Notes: generated by a model from the letters alone, not told the origin. A stretch of 64,000 nucleotides of DNA from Annona cherimola (GCA_030490835.1 CM059972.1:54355563-54419562), one strand, 5' to 3'. Positions 10,389-23,838 are shown, counted from the first letter of the stretch. Translations and numbers: made by a program.

Positions 10389-11888
10389 TGTGGAACCCTG
10401 ACCGTATACGCGTTGTTTCGACTGTATACGCGTCATGTCGACATTTGTAATTTTGTAATTAATTTATGAATAAATGAAAATTCATGAATTATATTAATGA
10501 ATATGTGTATTGGAAATTGAAATAATCCAATTGGGAATTTAACCCCGTAAATAGTGCACGTGAATAGTAAACGTGAATAGTAAACAGGTGTTAAGATATA
10601 TGATTAAGAGTTAATCACTTGGATTAACGTAATCATAAAAGAAGAAAAAGGAAACTTCCCACTACAGGACAAAAATGTTTTTTTGGATTAAAATATGAAT
10701 TTTCGGATTTTTAATTGATTTTTGAAGAAAATTAAGAAAAATTCATATCTTGCAATTCGGACATCGGATCAAGATGAAATTTTTTATGGGTGGCCAAGAT
10801 ATGATGATGGATATGATGAATGGTCCAAGATTAATCAAGGATCATGAATTAAGGGTCAAGATTAAATGTGATACAGTAATTTACAGTAAACAACGTGATT
10901 TTGAAGAAAATTTAAGATTAATATTTAAATATGATGATGAAAATTTTGAAGAACCTATTGATAAAAAAAATCCACATAAAGAGATAATGCCCAAATAAGA
11001 TAGAACATGCATAAGAAGCAGCTTAAATAAAGGAAATGTAATATCCTTTTTCCTTGAATAGGAAAAGGAAAAGAGAACGTCGAAGACACCTCCTAAGAAG
11101 GTAAGCAAGTTATACGTTTTGCAAATTATTTCCAAAATGCTTGAAATTGTTTGCAAGTTACTTTATGAAATTTATTTAAGGTTGGCCATACCTATAACTG
11201 CTTTACATGAACTGAAGTTCGTTTTGTCAAATTGTTTATTAAATGCTTTTTATGAAATTATTTATGATTTGCCAATATCATGCCGGCATGTGTATGAGAA
11301 TGAGCATGTGCACGAGGAATAGGCCTTAGTCGAGGTAGTAAGCGGACCGGATGTCCCCCTCGCTATTGCCAAGTCGCTTAATAGGCCCAGGCCGGCGGCG
11401 ACCTCCCTGAAATGGGAGCATGTATGGGATGGGCGCCTAGCTAGCGTCGCATCCAAAGGAATGTCATGAATGCTATGTATGCATTGCATTTGCATTTTAT
11501 GAAATGCATGAAAATGATTGAAAAATTATGTATAGCTTGCTTACTGAGTATTATTACTCACCCATGCTTTTTCAACAACAGACGGGAAAAGATGATGAAG
11601 GCAGCATGTAAAATGACATGCAGTTTTGATGAAATATTGTATATGTAAAGACAATGATGATAATTTTGAAATGGAAATGAATATTTCTGTTTTATGAAGC
11701 AGTTTTGAGTTATAACTGTGATATGTGAAATATATTTCATGTTAGATGAATGATGGAAATTTTCCATGTATTAATGATAAAAAAAAAAGAATCCTGCCGT
11801 GTGATCAGGGCAACAATCCTGAGTCACGTTTACCAATCAAAACGATCCCGGAGTAAGGCTTCTAGGCACCTCGGTTCGGGGCGCCACA
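10389..11888 (+). mobile_element. gypsy solo LTR B (promoter deleted)
   Basis: A 1,500-bp LTR starting TGTGGAACCCTGACC and ending GGGGCGCCACA, flanked by the perfect duplication ccctg (10384-10388 and 11889-11893). It is the same family as solo LTR A but about 975 bp shorter: the segment equivalent to about 6640-7630 of A is missing. That segment contains the TATA box and first donor of A. Exon-2-like segment 11062-11100, donor 11101, GC block about 11313-11458 and hairpin 11545-11560 are kept. Confidence 0.95.
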
Positions 11889-11893
11889 CCCTG

Positions 11894-12933
11894 ACCCAAG
11901 TAAGGTGTAATTATATGCAATTGGTATATAAATATGGATCACGTATGATTTAGTGGAATTATGAATGATTTCCTTTGCAACATTGATGATTTATTGCGAT
12001 TAGGGCAAATGATCATGAATAATGGTTATAAGCCGATATGGGTCAATGGGATTAAAGAGGCTTAATGAGGATTAGGGAATGAGAATATATTCAGGATAAT
12101 TACCTCATATATTAAGGTTTAATTAATGGAGATTATGTGATAGTTATGGATTTAAGGTAGCAAATGCTAGAAAATTCATAACTCGACGCCGGTAAGGCGT
12201 ATTAAGATGAAAATTGAAAGGTAAGCACATAATTTTATCCTTAATCTTATGAAAATGACGGACTATAAAAATAATGATGAAATTAGGGTGAAATTAGATC
12301 ATCACCGTCAAAATTCAAGTATGACTTCAAATGATCATAACTTGAGCTAGAAAAGTCGGATTGAGACGAAATTTGAAATGAACGGTTAAAATCATGAGAT
12401 TAATGCAATGAGAGGCTTGGATTAAGCTAATGATGATGAGATCATGGTTTCACAAAAAAGGGGTATGCACCATTGACTTTTATACACCATAAAGTAAGCT
12501 CTCATTTATGTTAAAATAAGGTGATTAAGTATATTTTTAATGGCAAAAATGAGGTGTCAAAAGGAGATAATTACACATGGATTTTATGAATTATTTAAAA
12601 TGACAAAATCCATGATAAAATCAGGTGCTTAATGACATAATTTAATGGCTAAGGGATTAGCTCAAAGGAGCATGAAATAGGTGGCCACACATGTAGACGA
12701 TCAAGGGGCCATAGACTTGATTTTTTTACTTTTTAAAAATGCAAAATGTGTATTTAAATGACGTAGGCAGCTAGGGTGGTTAGTGGATGTGATTTGGGGT
12801 TGATTTTGTGGTAAGAAACTGCCAAAAGTCAATGGTAAGTGGACCCCATCAAGTAGACAGCAAAGTAGGTCCCAAAAGTGGTGCACGTTGAAGGTTGCAA
12901 TGGGATTTTTTATTGATTTTTTAACAGCTAATT
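11894..12933 (+). mobile_element. U3 part of the composite + LTR
   Basis: AT-rich, non-coding continuation of the LTR that starts at 10377. It resembles the first kilobase of the LTR at 49522 (for example, the phrase about aligning to attgcaattaggg near both starts). No ORF of interest. Confidence 0.6.
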
Positions 12934-14640
12934 TGTGGCCCCGCAAACCGAGGCGTCACATTTGTCCTTACTCCGAGATCTTGTCGATTGGTATATGTGA
13001 GTCAGGATTGTTGCCCTGATCACGCGGCGGGTTCTTAGTTGGATCTCGTCCAATTTTTTTCTTTTCTTTTCATTCGTCACTTAAGCATACACTATATTCA
13101 TACTAAACTCATCCATATCATCACAAAACCATTCAATTCATAATAAACTCATCCATATCATCATAAAACCATTCATATCTTCTTTTTATTGAAAAAATTC
13201 ACATAAGTACAATCATGTCTGTAATATCCATGAAACGTGTCTTCAACATGATTATCATACATTTGTCCCTTTGGATGCATACATATAGCTGCAATTAAAT
13301 TTGTAGGTCATTTCTACCTGGCATCCTTTAAGAATCAGCTCCATAGCCTGTTTGTCATTTTGAAAACACATATGAGTAATAATACTCAGTAAGCAAGCCT
13401 TTTTCTTTGGCAAGTAAACATTTTCCTTTCATTCAAATGCATTTCTCCCCATTTTGTAGGAGACACTTACCAAGTGATCAATTAACAATGGGACAGAAAC
13501 ATTTTCATGCATTTCATGAGAATGCAATGCATTCATTCATTCATGACTTTCCTTTTGCCTCCAACCTCTGGGAGGACACCGGCGGCACACAGCCCTTGCG
13601 ACTTGGCAATAGTGAAGGGGGACCCTCTGATCCGCTTACTACCTCCACCAAAGCCTCTTCCTTGTGCACCATGTTCATACATACATATGTTGGCATGACA
13701 ATCTCCATAAAACTTGATAAATAATTTAGAAAAGTAATTTAACAAGCAGTTAGCAATCATTTCATGTAAAGCATTATAGGAATGACCATCCTTAAATTTA
13801 ATTCATAAAACACGTAAACAAACAATTTGCAATCATTTAGAAATATTTTAGAAATCATATAGCTTGCTTACCTACTCAGTCTGTGTCTTCCTCCTTTTTC
13901 TTTCCTTTTCCTATACATAGAAAAATGATATTTTATCTATATCATTCCATGTCTTAGTTTACTTCCCATGCATCCTTTATAATCATCCATTACTTTATTT
14001 TTATAGAAGTTAATCATATAAATATACTTGGTCATTACCTCCTTATATGGATTTTTATCCATAAATTCTTTAAAAATTCCATCCATATATCCTCATAAAA
14101 TATAAAAATAAATCTCAATTTTTTCCAAAATCACGCTGTTTACTGTAGCAAATTACTATAGCAGTTACTGTTCATCCGAGGTTACTGTTCACAGATACGT
14201 GGTTACTGTTCATGGATTCCAAAAATTGATATTTTTTCCAAAAATAAAAAATACCATGGCATAGCTTATGCTTAGTATATCATGGAAAATTTCATACATT
14301 TTGAATTTATCATCATTTACTTGGATAAAAAAAATCACTTTCTCCATATACTAAAAATCAACATAAATTCGCTTAAGCATAATCCTTAATTTCAAAAATC
14401 ATGAAATTAATATATCATCATTTAAACATTATATTTATCACAATCATACATCCCAAATCATCATTCATCAACTTTGGAGCATTATTTTCACATATCATAT
14501 GCTATCTTCCCGAATACCCTATCTTCGCTCCAAATTTTTGATGTTTTGGCATAATTCCATTTAAGCATTATATCTATACTTATTTTCTCATGATTAGGAA
14601 TTATCTAAGTATGTTTCTACCCTACTTAACATTCAAAAGA
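12934..14640 (-). mobile_element. gypsy LTR fragment (minus), sense 5' part lost
   Basis: Begins on the + strand with TGTGGCCCCGCAAACC, the reverse of the gypsy LTR terminus. It runs through the GC block (about 13555-13680), the hairpin 13373-13388 and the exon-2-like segment 13872-13910, then breaks off at about 14640. Its family is that of solo LTR A: the AACAGTAAC context and the sequence around 14220-14640 match 7310-7640 inverted. No sense LTR start or TSD on the right, so a deletion removed that end. Confidence 0.75.
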
Positions 14641-17286
14641 AATAGATTGTAATGTTTATGATTATATTTTAAACGAATGAGCAAGCACATGTTTTGAAAA
14701 TGACGGCTTTAATGAAAAGTCGTAGGTTTTGGAAAAAGATGACTTTAATGAAAAACCTTAAGATTTGCTTCATGGGAAGAAAGCGACACTTTTTAAGATA
14801 AATAATTTATCACAAGTGTTGTCAAGGTTGGGAATGCTTTATGTTAATGGAATTGAGAAATTTGCTTATGAGTAAGCAAGTTCTTCATGATGATTATTTT
14901 AAAGGATTTTATTGATTTATGTCGATGGTTTTAAGAATTTGCTTTTAAGTAAGCAAGTTATTTAAGATTTTGTTTCAAAAGTATTTTATAAGAAAAAGAA
15001 AATTTTACCTTTTTTTTTTTACAAAGCATTGTTTGTAAATAAGTTTTGAATTTATACTTATGATATGTTATGATAAACAATTATGTTTATGAAAGAAAAG
15101 GAAAATGAGATTTGATTTATGAAAAAGATTGGTTTTTCTATGTCAAGATAATTAAATATAAATAATTATTTGGACATAGTCCATATATTTTGAAATGATA
15201 TTCGAAAAGTTTTGATTTAAAGATATCTTGAAAAATATGTTGAAAATATCTTGAAAAATGTTTATACGTACGTTGTTAAATGGAATTTAAAGATGACCAA
15301 CCTAATAAGATGATTTCATAAGATTGTTTGATTTCGGGTTGCTAAAATGGCATGTAAAAGATTATGCAAGCCCTTCTCTATGTAAAAATGATAAGATAGA
15401 TATGTGGACAATAATTTGATTTTAAGGCGATTGAGAAGGGAATGATATAATTGCATAACTTTTGTAAGCAAAAAGCCCTGAAATGGAAACCAAGAAAATA
15501 TTAGGAAAATATGTGGTTTATTTTTAGAAATTCAAAAGTTTTGAAATTCTTTTATTATAAGGATTTTAAGATATATTGTTTCTTAAATATTTCAAATGTT
15601 TATCAAAATGTTTTACTCAAAATATTTCTAAAAGAATTTAAGGAAGGTCATCCTAAAATTAGATTTCAAACGACAGCTTGTTTAAAGTGGGTGCGCTCGC
15701 TTTACAAGTTGACATGGACTGCGGTCTGTGATATGTTTTTCAAAATAAATTTTTAAAATACAGACTTTAGAATATAATGTTTTGTAAGTATGGATGCAGG
15801 CTGCGGTCTGTGATCCCGGTTTAAAAGGACATGGGCTACGGTCTGTGATACTTTAAACCAAATGGACTGCGGTCTATTAGGATGATGAATGGTGCACCAG
15901 TACAAGGAATAGGCCGGTTGTAGAGCACGATTAGGATGGCCGGGGCCCACTCTACATATTGCCAAGTCACTAAGGGATGGCAGGAAGCTAGCGGCGCCCT
16001 CCCTGAGATGAGAGCAGGATAAAAGAACATCTACTTGGTTAGCGTGTTGTTAAGTGTGGATTCTCTTCCAAAAGGTAGAATGATCACTTGCTAAGTATCA
16101 CTACTGAATGGGGAGAAATGCATTTGCTTATGTTTTGCTTTTGAAAAGCTCAAAGATTGGGACATAAAAGCATTTTTACGAAAAGTATCCTAAAGGGAAT
16201 TTTATGAAATGATTATCCTAAAAATGCGGTGTTTTACACAAAAGTATAAATAAGAAGGTTGAAAGGAAATATTTTCTATGCAAATGCTTTTAAGATAAGA
16301 GATTATGTATTTTATATGTCTTGTTTGCTATAAACAAGCCCCAAGACGGGGATTATGAAAAGGATTTATGTCAAACTTAGTTTTAGACATAAGAATGTCC
16401 ATTTCCAAAGGGATTAAATGAAAAGTGTTTTAGGACATGAGAATGTCCTTCTCTAAAAAGGAATTATGAGAAATATTTTGTACGTAAAATGTCCGCCGGC
16501 AAAAGATGGTTTTACGTAAATGTCATGGAACATTGGAAATGTTCACACAAGACTAAAGAAAATAAATTAAAGAGAGTAAAACGCATATGTTTTGCCTTAA
16601 CAATCCCAAACGTGGCTTGTAAATGATTTTAAGAATGAAGTTTATGAAAATTTTCTAGGACATAGAATTGTCCTTATGTACAAAGGATTTCATGATAATG
16701 TTATAGGACATACAAATGTCCTCAAGTAAAAAGGTTTTCAAGGAAGTCTTGCCCTAATGATAAGATACTTGCTTACTGAGTTGTCACTCATGTTTTATTT
16801 TCCCAAACCTTAGACAAGTACCAGGAAACTCAGGAGGTTGTGAACCTAAGCAATGAAGGGAAGGTACGTGTTGGTAGCCAAGTGAGTTACAAGAAAGGGA
16901 ATAACATGATTTAAAGCTCTAAAGTATGATGATGTGTATGTGAACTTAATTAGAGTTTTAAGTTCTATATGATTCAATGATTGAATGTATGTATATATGA
17001 ATGTAAAATGAAATAATTAAGTCAAGAAGACTTTCATTGTAGAAAAGTATGAAGAGATATTATGAATGAAATTATGAAATTTAGTACAAGTGTATCGCCA
17101 CTTGTTTAATGAATGATGTGAAATGTAAAGATATGAATGATGATAGATAAAAGAAATGAATCGAAAAAAATTTGGATGAGATTCATTTAAGAACCCGCCG
17201 CGTGATCAGGGCAACAATCCTGATTCATATTTACCAATCAACACGATCTTGAGGTAAGAATGTGTCGTCTCGGTTTGGGGCGCCAC
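14641..17286 (+). mobile_element. 3' part of a gypsy LTR with expanded intron-2 region
   Basis: Inverted relative to, and homologous with, the LTR parts at 25356-28000 and 36297-39000. It contains four imperfect copies of a CTGCGGTCTGTG motif (15715-15885), the GC block (about 15885-16025), a run of GGACAT/ATGTCC hairpins (16385-16721), the TGAGT hairpin 16777-16790 and the gypsy LTR terminus at 17190-17286. Non-coding. Confidence 0.75.
16385..16721. repeat. hairpin array (+ LTR copy)
   Basis: Short inverted repeats at 16385-16400, 16433-16448, 16528-16544 (GAACAT/ATGTTC variant), 16658-16673 and 16706-16721, plus a degraded one near 16480-16496. Neighbouring units are about 48 bp apart. Same series as 25950-26492. 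Confidence 0.75.
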
Positions 17287-17738
17287 GAGTTTCGTCCCAA
17301 AACCTACTACATTTCAAATATCAGGGTAAGACTCATATGAAGCATCCAACTTTTCGTCTTTTTCCAATACTTCCAATGGCTCACCACGCTTTCACTGTGC
17401 TACTCTGTCTTGGTCGCGTTTTTGGCCTTAGACTTATTACCCATCTTTTGTCCTTATGATAGGCCTACTATCTTTCTTATACATAGAGAAATTATATCTA
17501 TATAATCTCTCATCTTGTTGTAAGGTAAGAGTTAAGCTACCCATCCAATCATATCAAGTAGAAACCAATAGCAATCATATTCTTTTCTACACATAATGTT
17601 CATATAACAGAAATACCTTCATTTCTATAATAAAGAGCAAAGATGCGCTTCCATAAAATTTCATTAAAAGCAAAAGATACTTTTGCTAATTCATATATTC
17701 ATTCTCGCTTAATAATGCCGACAACTAGGTTATACTAG
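17287..17738 (-). mobile_element. gypsy internal fragment next to a PPT
   Basis: Matches 31169-31612 in order and strand, the internal sequence lying just upstream (sense) of the polypurine tract in the nested element. It is the continuation of the internal region cut at 10376 by the + LTR insertion. Non-coding; it ends where the next LTR starts. Confidence 0.6.
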
Positions 17739-20700
17739 TGTGGCGCCCCAAACCCGAGTGTCACATCCTGAGCCTTACCTCGATATTGTTATTGATTGGT
17801 AAACGTGATCGGGATTGTTGCCCTATCACACGGCGAGTTTTAACGGATATTTATCCAATTAAATATATTCTCATAGGAGTTTAATTCCTCATATTTTCAT
17901 CTCATGCATATCTAGGTCATTTCCAACCAATCGCCACATAGCAAAGCATGATTGAACAAAAGATATTTCAACTTTCACATAAATCAGATGTCACTGCATG
18001 TATTATCATAGTTGTCAATATAAAACATCAAAGTAATTACATCCATTCAACATGAGTTTTTCCATAACATAAGAGTGCTAAAGTTTTCCATTGCTTTACT
18101 GATCTTGCACTTGCTCTTTCGCCAAGTCCTTTATTTCACCTGTCTTTGGGTTTGGAAAATGAAAACGTGAGTCGAAACTTAATAAGAAAGCTATTTATAT
18201 TTCACAAGCAAATCATTTCAGGCAACAATTTTTCATTTAAAATATCTTGGAAAGCAACTTATACCTTTTGAAAAGGTATATCTTAAAAACGTAGTTCCTG
18301 TACCTATCATGGGTACGACATGCATAATATATTGTAAAATCATGACATGTCCTTTATAGGATGGAAGCTAGCTAGGCGACTATCCGTCCTTGTCATCTCC
18401 CATCTCAGAAAGGGCGCCGACGGCCTTGAGCCTATCTTAGCGACTTGGCCACACCAAAGGGGGACAATCGGTCCGCTTATACCTTTCAGGTGGACCTAGT
18501 ACTTTGTGCACATGAACTTTCATAAAACCATCTTTAACATGCTATCATGATTTTTCATTCAGAAACTTAGAATCACAGCATTTTTCATAACATTTATGAA
18601 AGGAAATTTCATAATATCACATTAAAATAAAAACATAATTTCAACACATATTTAACTAAGGAATGACCATCCTTAAATACCTCTAAAACATTTTCAATAT
18701 TTACATCAAACAGTTAGTACAAAAATCACATTTATTTAAAGCAGTTTAGGAAAGCAAAAATCATTTAGAAAATTTGCTTTCTTAACTGCGTTTCCTTAGG
18801 TTTCCAACTCTGCCTTTTCTTTGCCCTTACCTACATGAGAATAATATGATTTTTCATATATTCCTTTTTCTTGCATCTCACTTAGTTTTCGAACCCATTT
18901 TTCATCAACACACATAATTCATTTGACTTCTCAAGTCATTATGCATAAATAGCACATATTCGCACATTTCATCGGTTCATACACAACATATTCAATCTCA
19001 TAATTTGGGTAACCATTTAATCACATAATAATCATCCAATAATTATCATTTAAAGGTTCATTACCTTCCATACACCATTTTTCACTTATTTTCCAAAAAT
19101 TACACATTGGTGCTCATTTTAAGCACACGTTGTCGCCTTAAGCTTCATTAAATATTTCCAAAATTTGAAATTAATATCATGTAACCAAAACAGATATATA
19201 ATCATGAATTTTACCATATTTTCATGCATTTTTGCACAAAGTCAAATTACATATATCATTTATCACCTATGCATGTCTACTCTTTCACATATGCCCAACA
19301 CATATATAATGCATTTCATAAAATTTTCTAAGTCAGAAATTTAATCCATATTTCAGAATGATAATTATCCTTAATTACCACATTATTTAAGTTATTTTTA
19401 TGGAATTTTAATCCACTAATCATAGGTTTCCAAAATAGCAACTTTGAAACCTATTTTTCACACGTTTAAAGTGTCTTTTGATACTTAACCCTAAACAGTA
19501 TTTTAATTCCGAATTTTCAGCAATTAATCCAACTTTTCCTAATCCAAATCTAGGGTATTAACACATATTTAGCATTCATAAATAAATACCTCTCAAAACA
19601 GCAACTTGTTTCACTATTTCGGGTACCGTTTTCACCCCATTTGGACATCGTTTCATAAAATTCACAAAATCAGATTTTAGGCTTATCTTCCCAAATCCTT
19701 TTGGGCGTCAATAGTACCCTCACACTAGGGTATTTTACCCTACATAACTCCCTTAAATCATGTAATCCCATTTCCATACCATTTTTAGCATAAAAATGGA
19801 AAAAGCGGGTCTTATACGTCACTTTGGATTACATTCTTTCTAAAATTCATATCTTAAGCTTAATTCCACATAAATAATTCATTAAAACATGATTTATAGC
19901 CTAAACATAACATCAATCCAATATAGTAACTTATTATTTGAATTTAGGATTTATCAAGTTGAGTTTTCAACTCTTAGGTCATTCTAATCTTCATTTCTAC
20001 CATACAAATCATTAAAATTCATTCATATAACTTAATACCCATTGTATATTTGATCAAAGGGCATGTTGAACCACTTTTTAAGGGAACTTCATGCATCAAT
20101 TTCATATAAAAAATCTTTGAGTTTAAAACTCAAAATCAAAAGCTCAAATCATCATATGCACTTACTTGTTGGAGGTAGTTCCAACCCTAATCACTTTGAG
20201 CTAAGCTTCTCCTCCTTTTTCTCTTTCTTTTTCCTTCTTTTTTTTCTTCTCTTTTCTTCCTCCTTGCTGGCCCTAAGGTGGGACGTGGCTACTGTCTTGG
20301 GGGAGAAGGGGTTTAGCACTTTGAAAAATTTTCCAAGCTTCATTCACTTGGTCGTTCCCCCTTTATATAGAGTTGGATTGATCTAGCTGTGGGCCCCACT
20401 TGGAGCTGATTTTCCACAATCCATAAATGCATATTTATCCCCTAAATGATCTGTACAATTTACAGCCAAGTTAATTTATTTTTACCATATTTTCTTAAAG
20501 CCAAAATCTGCTCAATATCATGACCATACAGCTGTCCACATAATCATGTCCATACATCTGTCCATTTCCATATTTTTTTCCCATTTTAATAACCTTAATT
20601 TGAGAGTAAATTATACACCTAATTATCATTTAATTAATCCATAAATTTGGCATAAAAAAATTAACAAAAATGGCAGCAACAGCACCAACCATTGCACGTC

Positions 20701-21655
20701 ATTTGCATGAGACAATGCTGTCCACATTTCATCCTTCAAATGAATAAATGCATATTTATGTGTCCCAACATGTCAGCTATTTATGTGCATAATTTATTAA
20801 ATAAAAAAATAAAAAAAAGTAGCAACAGCTAGTTGATGTGCTTGCCTTGCCACCTTACCTATGCTCACTTTAAGCACTCCCTAGCTCCATAATTGTGGAC
20901 ATCCATGGCAGGGATATTACTTGGATTTTTGTATTTTATAATATTGCATAAAATACCCTGAAATTGAGCTGCATTGGACACCTATTTTTCCATTAAAACT
21001 TACATTTATTCCATGTACTCTAGCCTTTAATGCATGGTACTTTTGAGGTGCAAAAGTCAACTATGCACACCTTTTCTAATTCAGGTATTTTCCCAATATA
21101 ATATGCTTAATCTAAACTTTTCAAAATTTTAATCTCATAATTTTATTCAACCGTTTCAAATTTCATCTCATTCCGATTTTCCTAGCTCTAGTTATAGTCG
21201 TTTGAAGTTAACGGTTGGATTTGAGATATGGTCAATAAATCATTACACTAATTTCATCAAGAATTTTCATAACCCAATAATCCCATAATACCAAGCCCAA
21301 CATCATCAACTTCCATCTCAAATTTTACTTGAATCCGCCTTAAAGGCGTTGAGTTATGAATTTTCTAGTGTTTTTCCACTAAACTTGACAATTATCATTT
21401 AAATTCTCATAATTCATATTAAATATTTTAAAATAATTATCCATGATGTATTGGTGTATTTTAATCACCAGAAATTTACGTTAATCCCATTGTCCCATAT
21501 CAGCTCATAGTGATCAATAGAATCATTATTCCTAATCCTAACCCTAATTGCAATAATTAGCAAAATCACAGAATCATTCAAAATTCAATAAATTCACATA
21601 TAATCACATGTAAATGTTCAATGCATACATTTAGATCCTACATAAGTTTGGAACT
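17739..21655 (-). mobile_element. 3' LTR of the Tekay-like element (minus)
   Basis: Starts on the + strand TGTGGCGCCCCAAACCC at 17739, preceded by actag, a possible target duplication whose partner is not visible. It has the TGAGT-like hairpin (18168-18181), GC block (about 18361-18510), acceptor at about 18823, donor at 20165 and minus-strand TATA (TATATAAA, 20362-20369). The sense start (TGTGAAACC) is missing: at about 21655 the LTR joins directly to the end of pol. A deletion has therefore removed the PPT, the first bases of the LTR and the end of pol. Confidence 0.75.
20361..20370 (-). promoter_or_regulatory. TATA box of the 17739-21655 LTR
   Basis: CTATATAAAG on the minus strand, about 195 bp upstream (sense) of the donor-like GTAAGTG at 20165. 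Confidence 0.6.
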
Positions 21656-22512
21656 AAGCATAGATATATGAAATACATTGTGAACTAAGGTTAATGCCTA
21701 AGGCTACTCTATATGCCAATTTCCCAATCTTCTCTAAAACCTCAAATGGTCCAATATACCTGGATTCAGCTTTCCTCTTTTTCCAAACCTTGTAACTCCT
21801 TTGAATGGCGTAACCTTTATGAACACATGTTCGCCAACTTGGATGTTCAAATCCCTTCTTTTACAATCGGTGTAACTCTTTTGCCAACTTTGGGCAGTGA
21901 GTATACACTAGCGAATAGTTTGTACCTTGTCTGCCATTCGTTGAGACAAATTTGGGGCTAACCTTTTCTCTCCAACTTCATCCCAGTTCAACGGCGTTCG
22001 ACATTGCCGGCCATACAACGCCTCAAATGGAGCTATTTGGATGCTAGCTTGATAGCTATTATTGTATGCAAATTCAGCAATCGATAAATACTCATCCCAT
22101 GATCCACCAAACTCCAAGGTACACATACAGAGCATAACTTCAATAATTTGATTCACCCGCTCTGTTTGTACATTTGTCTGAGGATGAAAAGATGTACTGA
22201 ACTTAAGTTGGGTGCCTAACATTTCATATAAGCTCTTCCAAAGCCTTGACGTAAACGTCGCATCTCGATCTGAGATAATCGACTTTGGCACTCCATGGAA
22301 TCGTTTCCTGCTTGGGTCTTAGGTAATCCTTCCATAAAATCCATTGTAATATCGCTCCACTTCCATTCAGGAATTTCTAAGGACTGTAGCTTTCCAGGCA
22401 CTCTTTGGTGATCTGCTTTCACCCGTTGGCAAGTTAAACACTTAGTAACGTATTCAGCGATCTCTCTTTTCATATTATTCCACCAATATACTTTCTTGAG
22501 ATTCTGATACAT
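21656..22512 (-). pseudogene. gypsy integrase, internally deleted
   Basis: The HHCC zinc-binding region ends in CLTCQRVKADHQ, followed by the start of the catalytic core, [11 protein letters not shown], with the first catalytic Asp. The sequence then jumps, in another frame, to [12 protein letters not shown] (second Asp) and [13 protein letters not shown] (catalytic Glu). The roughly 35 codons that normally lie between the first two acidic residues are absent. The C-terminal region ([17 protein letters not shown]) runs on with further stops to about 21660. No chromodomain is visible before the junction with the LTR. Non-functional. Confidence 0.88.
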
Positions 22513-22645
22513 CTTAGTACTTCCTGGGTGAATAGAGAATGGTGAAAAATGTGCCTCCTTAAGAATTTATTTCTTCAACTCAACTGTATTAGGTATGCAA
22601 AGGCGACCCTTATACCTATACATACCTTGCTCATCAATAGTAAAT
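22513..22645 (-). pseudogene. gypsy RNase H to integrase linker
   Basis: Short stretch with stops between the RNase H and zinc-binding parts of pol. It is continuous with the reading of both neighbours and is part of the same broken pol. Confidence 0.6.
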
Positions 22646-23838
22646 TCAGACAATCCTTTTTTTCATCTTCTCGACATGTGCATGTAGGTCTGTATCCTTT
22701 TGTTGCGCAATCTTGATTTGTTCAAAAAGTGACGATTGTATGCATAGTTGCGATAATCTTGTGTGGACTCCTGGTGAACATACAATCAGTTCCATTTGCC
22801 TTATTTCCTGAAGCAATCCTTCCTCCTTAGTGATAAGATGCGCTAAGCAGACATTTCTGCTCAATGCATCAGCTACCACATTTGCCTTACCTGGATGGTA
22901 TAAAATTTCCAAATCATAGTCCTTCAATAACTCGAGCCATCTCCTTTGTCTCATGTTTAACTCCTTCTGAGTGAAAATATATTTGAGGCTCTTGTGATCT
23001 GTGTAAATCTCACATCTTGCACCATATAGGTAATGTCTCCATATTTTCAAGGCAAACACCACAGCTCCTAATTCTAAATCATGTGTGGGGTAGCTTACCT
23101 CATTGGGTTTTAGCTGTCGCGACTCATAGGCTATCACCTTTCCCCTTTGCATCAATACACATCCTAGTCCTTTTCTTGACGCATCACTGTAAACCACAAA
23201 TCCTTCATTTCCTTCTGGTAGGGTTAGAATGAGTGCTTTTACTAATCGTTGTTTCAATTCTTGAAAACTGTGCTCATATTCTTCAGACCATACATACCTG
23301 ACTCCTTTACGAGTCAACTTGGTTAACGGGGCTGACAATTGTGAAAATCCTTCGACAAATCTTCTATAGCAGCCGGCCAACCCTAGAAAACTTCGAATTT
23401 CTTTAATGGTCGTTGGCCTTGGCCATTTCAACACTGCTTCAATCTTTTGAGGATCAACTTCAATACCTCTTTCTGATATTATATGTCCAAGAAATCGCAT
23501 TTGTTTCAACCAAAATTCACATTCTTTAACTTGACATATAATTGTTCTTTTCTCAACCTTTCTAAAACCCTTCGCAAATGATTTTCATGTTCTTTATTCA
23601 TTTTTGAGTAGATCAGAACATCGTCAATAAATACTACCACAAACTAATCTAGATAGTCCCAAAAAACTCTATTCATCATATCCATGAATACAGCAGGGGC
23701 ATTAGTAAGTCCAAAAGGCATTACCAAAAACTCATAATGCCCATATCTGGTTCAAAAAGTCATTTTATGAGTATCGGCAGGACTTATCCTCAGTTGATGA
23801 TACCCTTACTATAGATCAATCTTGGAGAAAGTTGTGGC
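22646..23838 (-). pseudogene. gypsy reverse transcriptase C-terminal half and RNase H
   Basis: The palm active site reads [13 protein letters not shown] (FIDD, normal for gypsy) at about 23610-23650. The flank 23510-23838 has nonsense codons, including one at the start where GATTFSKIDL would be expected. The open part 22646-23509 carries the RT thumb ([19 protein letters not shown]) and RNase H ([34 protein letters not shown]). This order (PR-RT-RNase H-integrase) is that of Ty3/gypsy, and the wording is Tekay/Del-like. It is broken by at least three stops. Confidence 0.9.

Larger units (their letters stand above)
10377..17286 (+). mobile_element. composite + strand gypsy LTR with nested pieces
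   Basis: Starts TGTGATACCCTGACC at 10377, almost immediately interrupted by solo LTR B, and continues from 11894 to 12933. The 3' part of a + strand gypsy LTR occupies 14641-17286 and ends GGGGCGCCAC. The flanks support one original insertion: ggttt lies before the start, and (a)gttt followed by cgtccc lies after the end. This splits a stretch that is continuous in the related internal sequence at 31154-31190. The duplication is imperfect (two changes), so the unit is old. A minus LTR fragment (12934-14640) lies in the middle, and some sequence has been lost at about 14640. Confidence 0.65.

Noticed and set aside
20063..20386. 107-codon frame with a Phe/Leu/Ser-rich stretch
   Set aside because: Arises from a pyrimidine-rich piece of the gypsy LTR around its TATA box, on the strand opposite to transcription.
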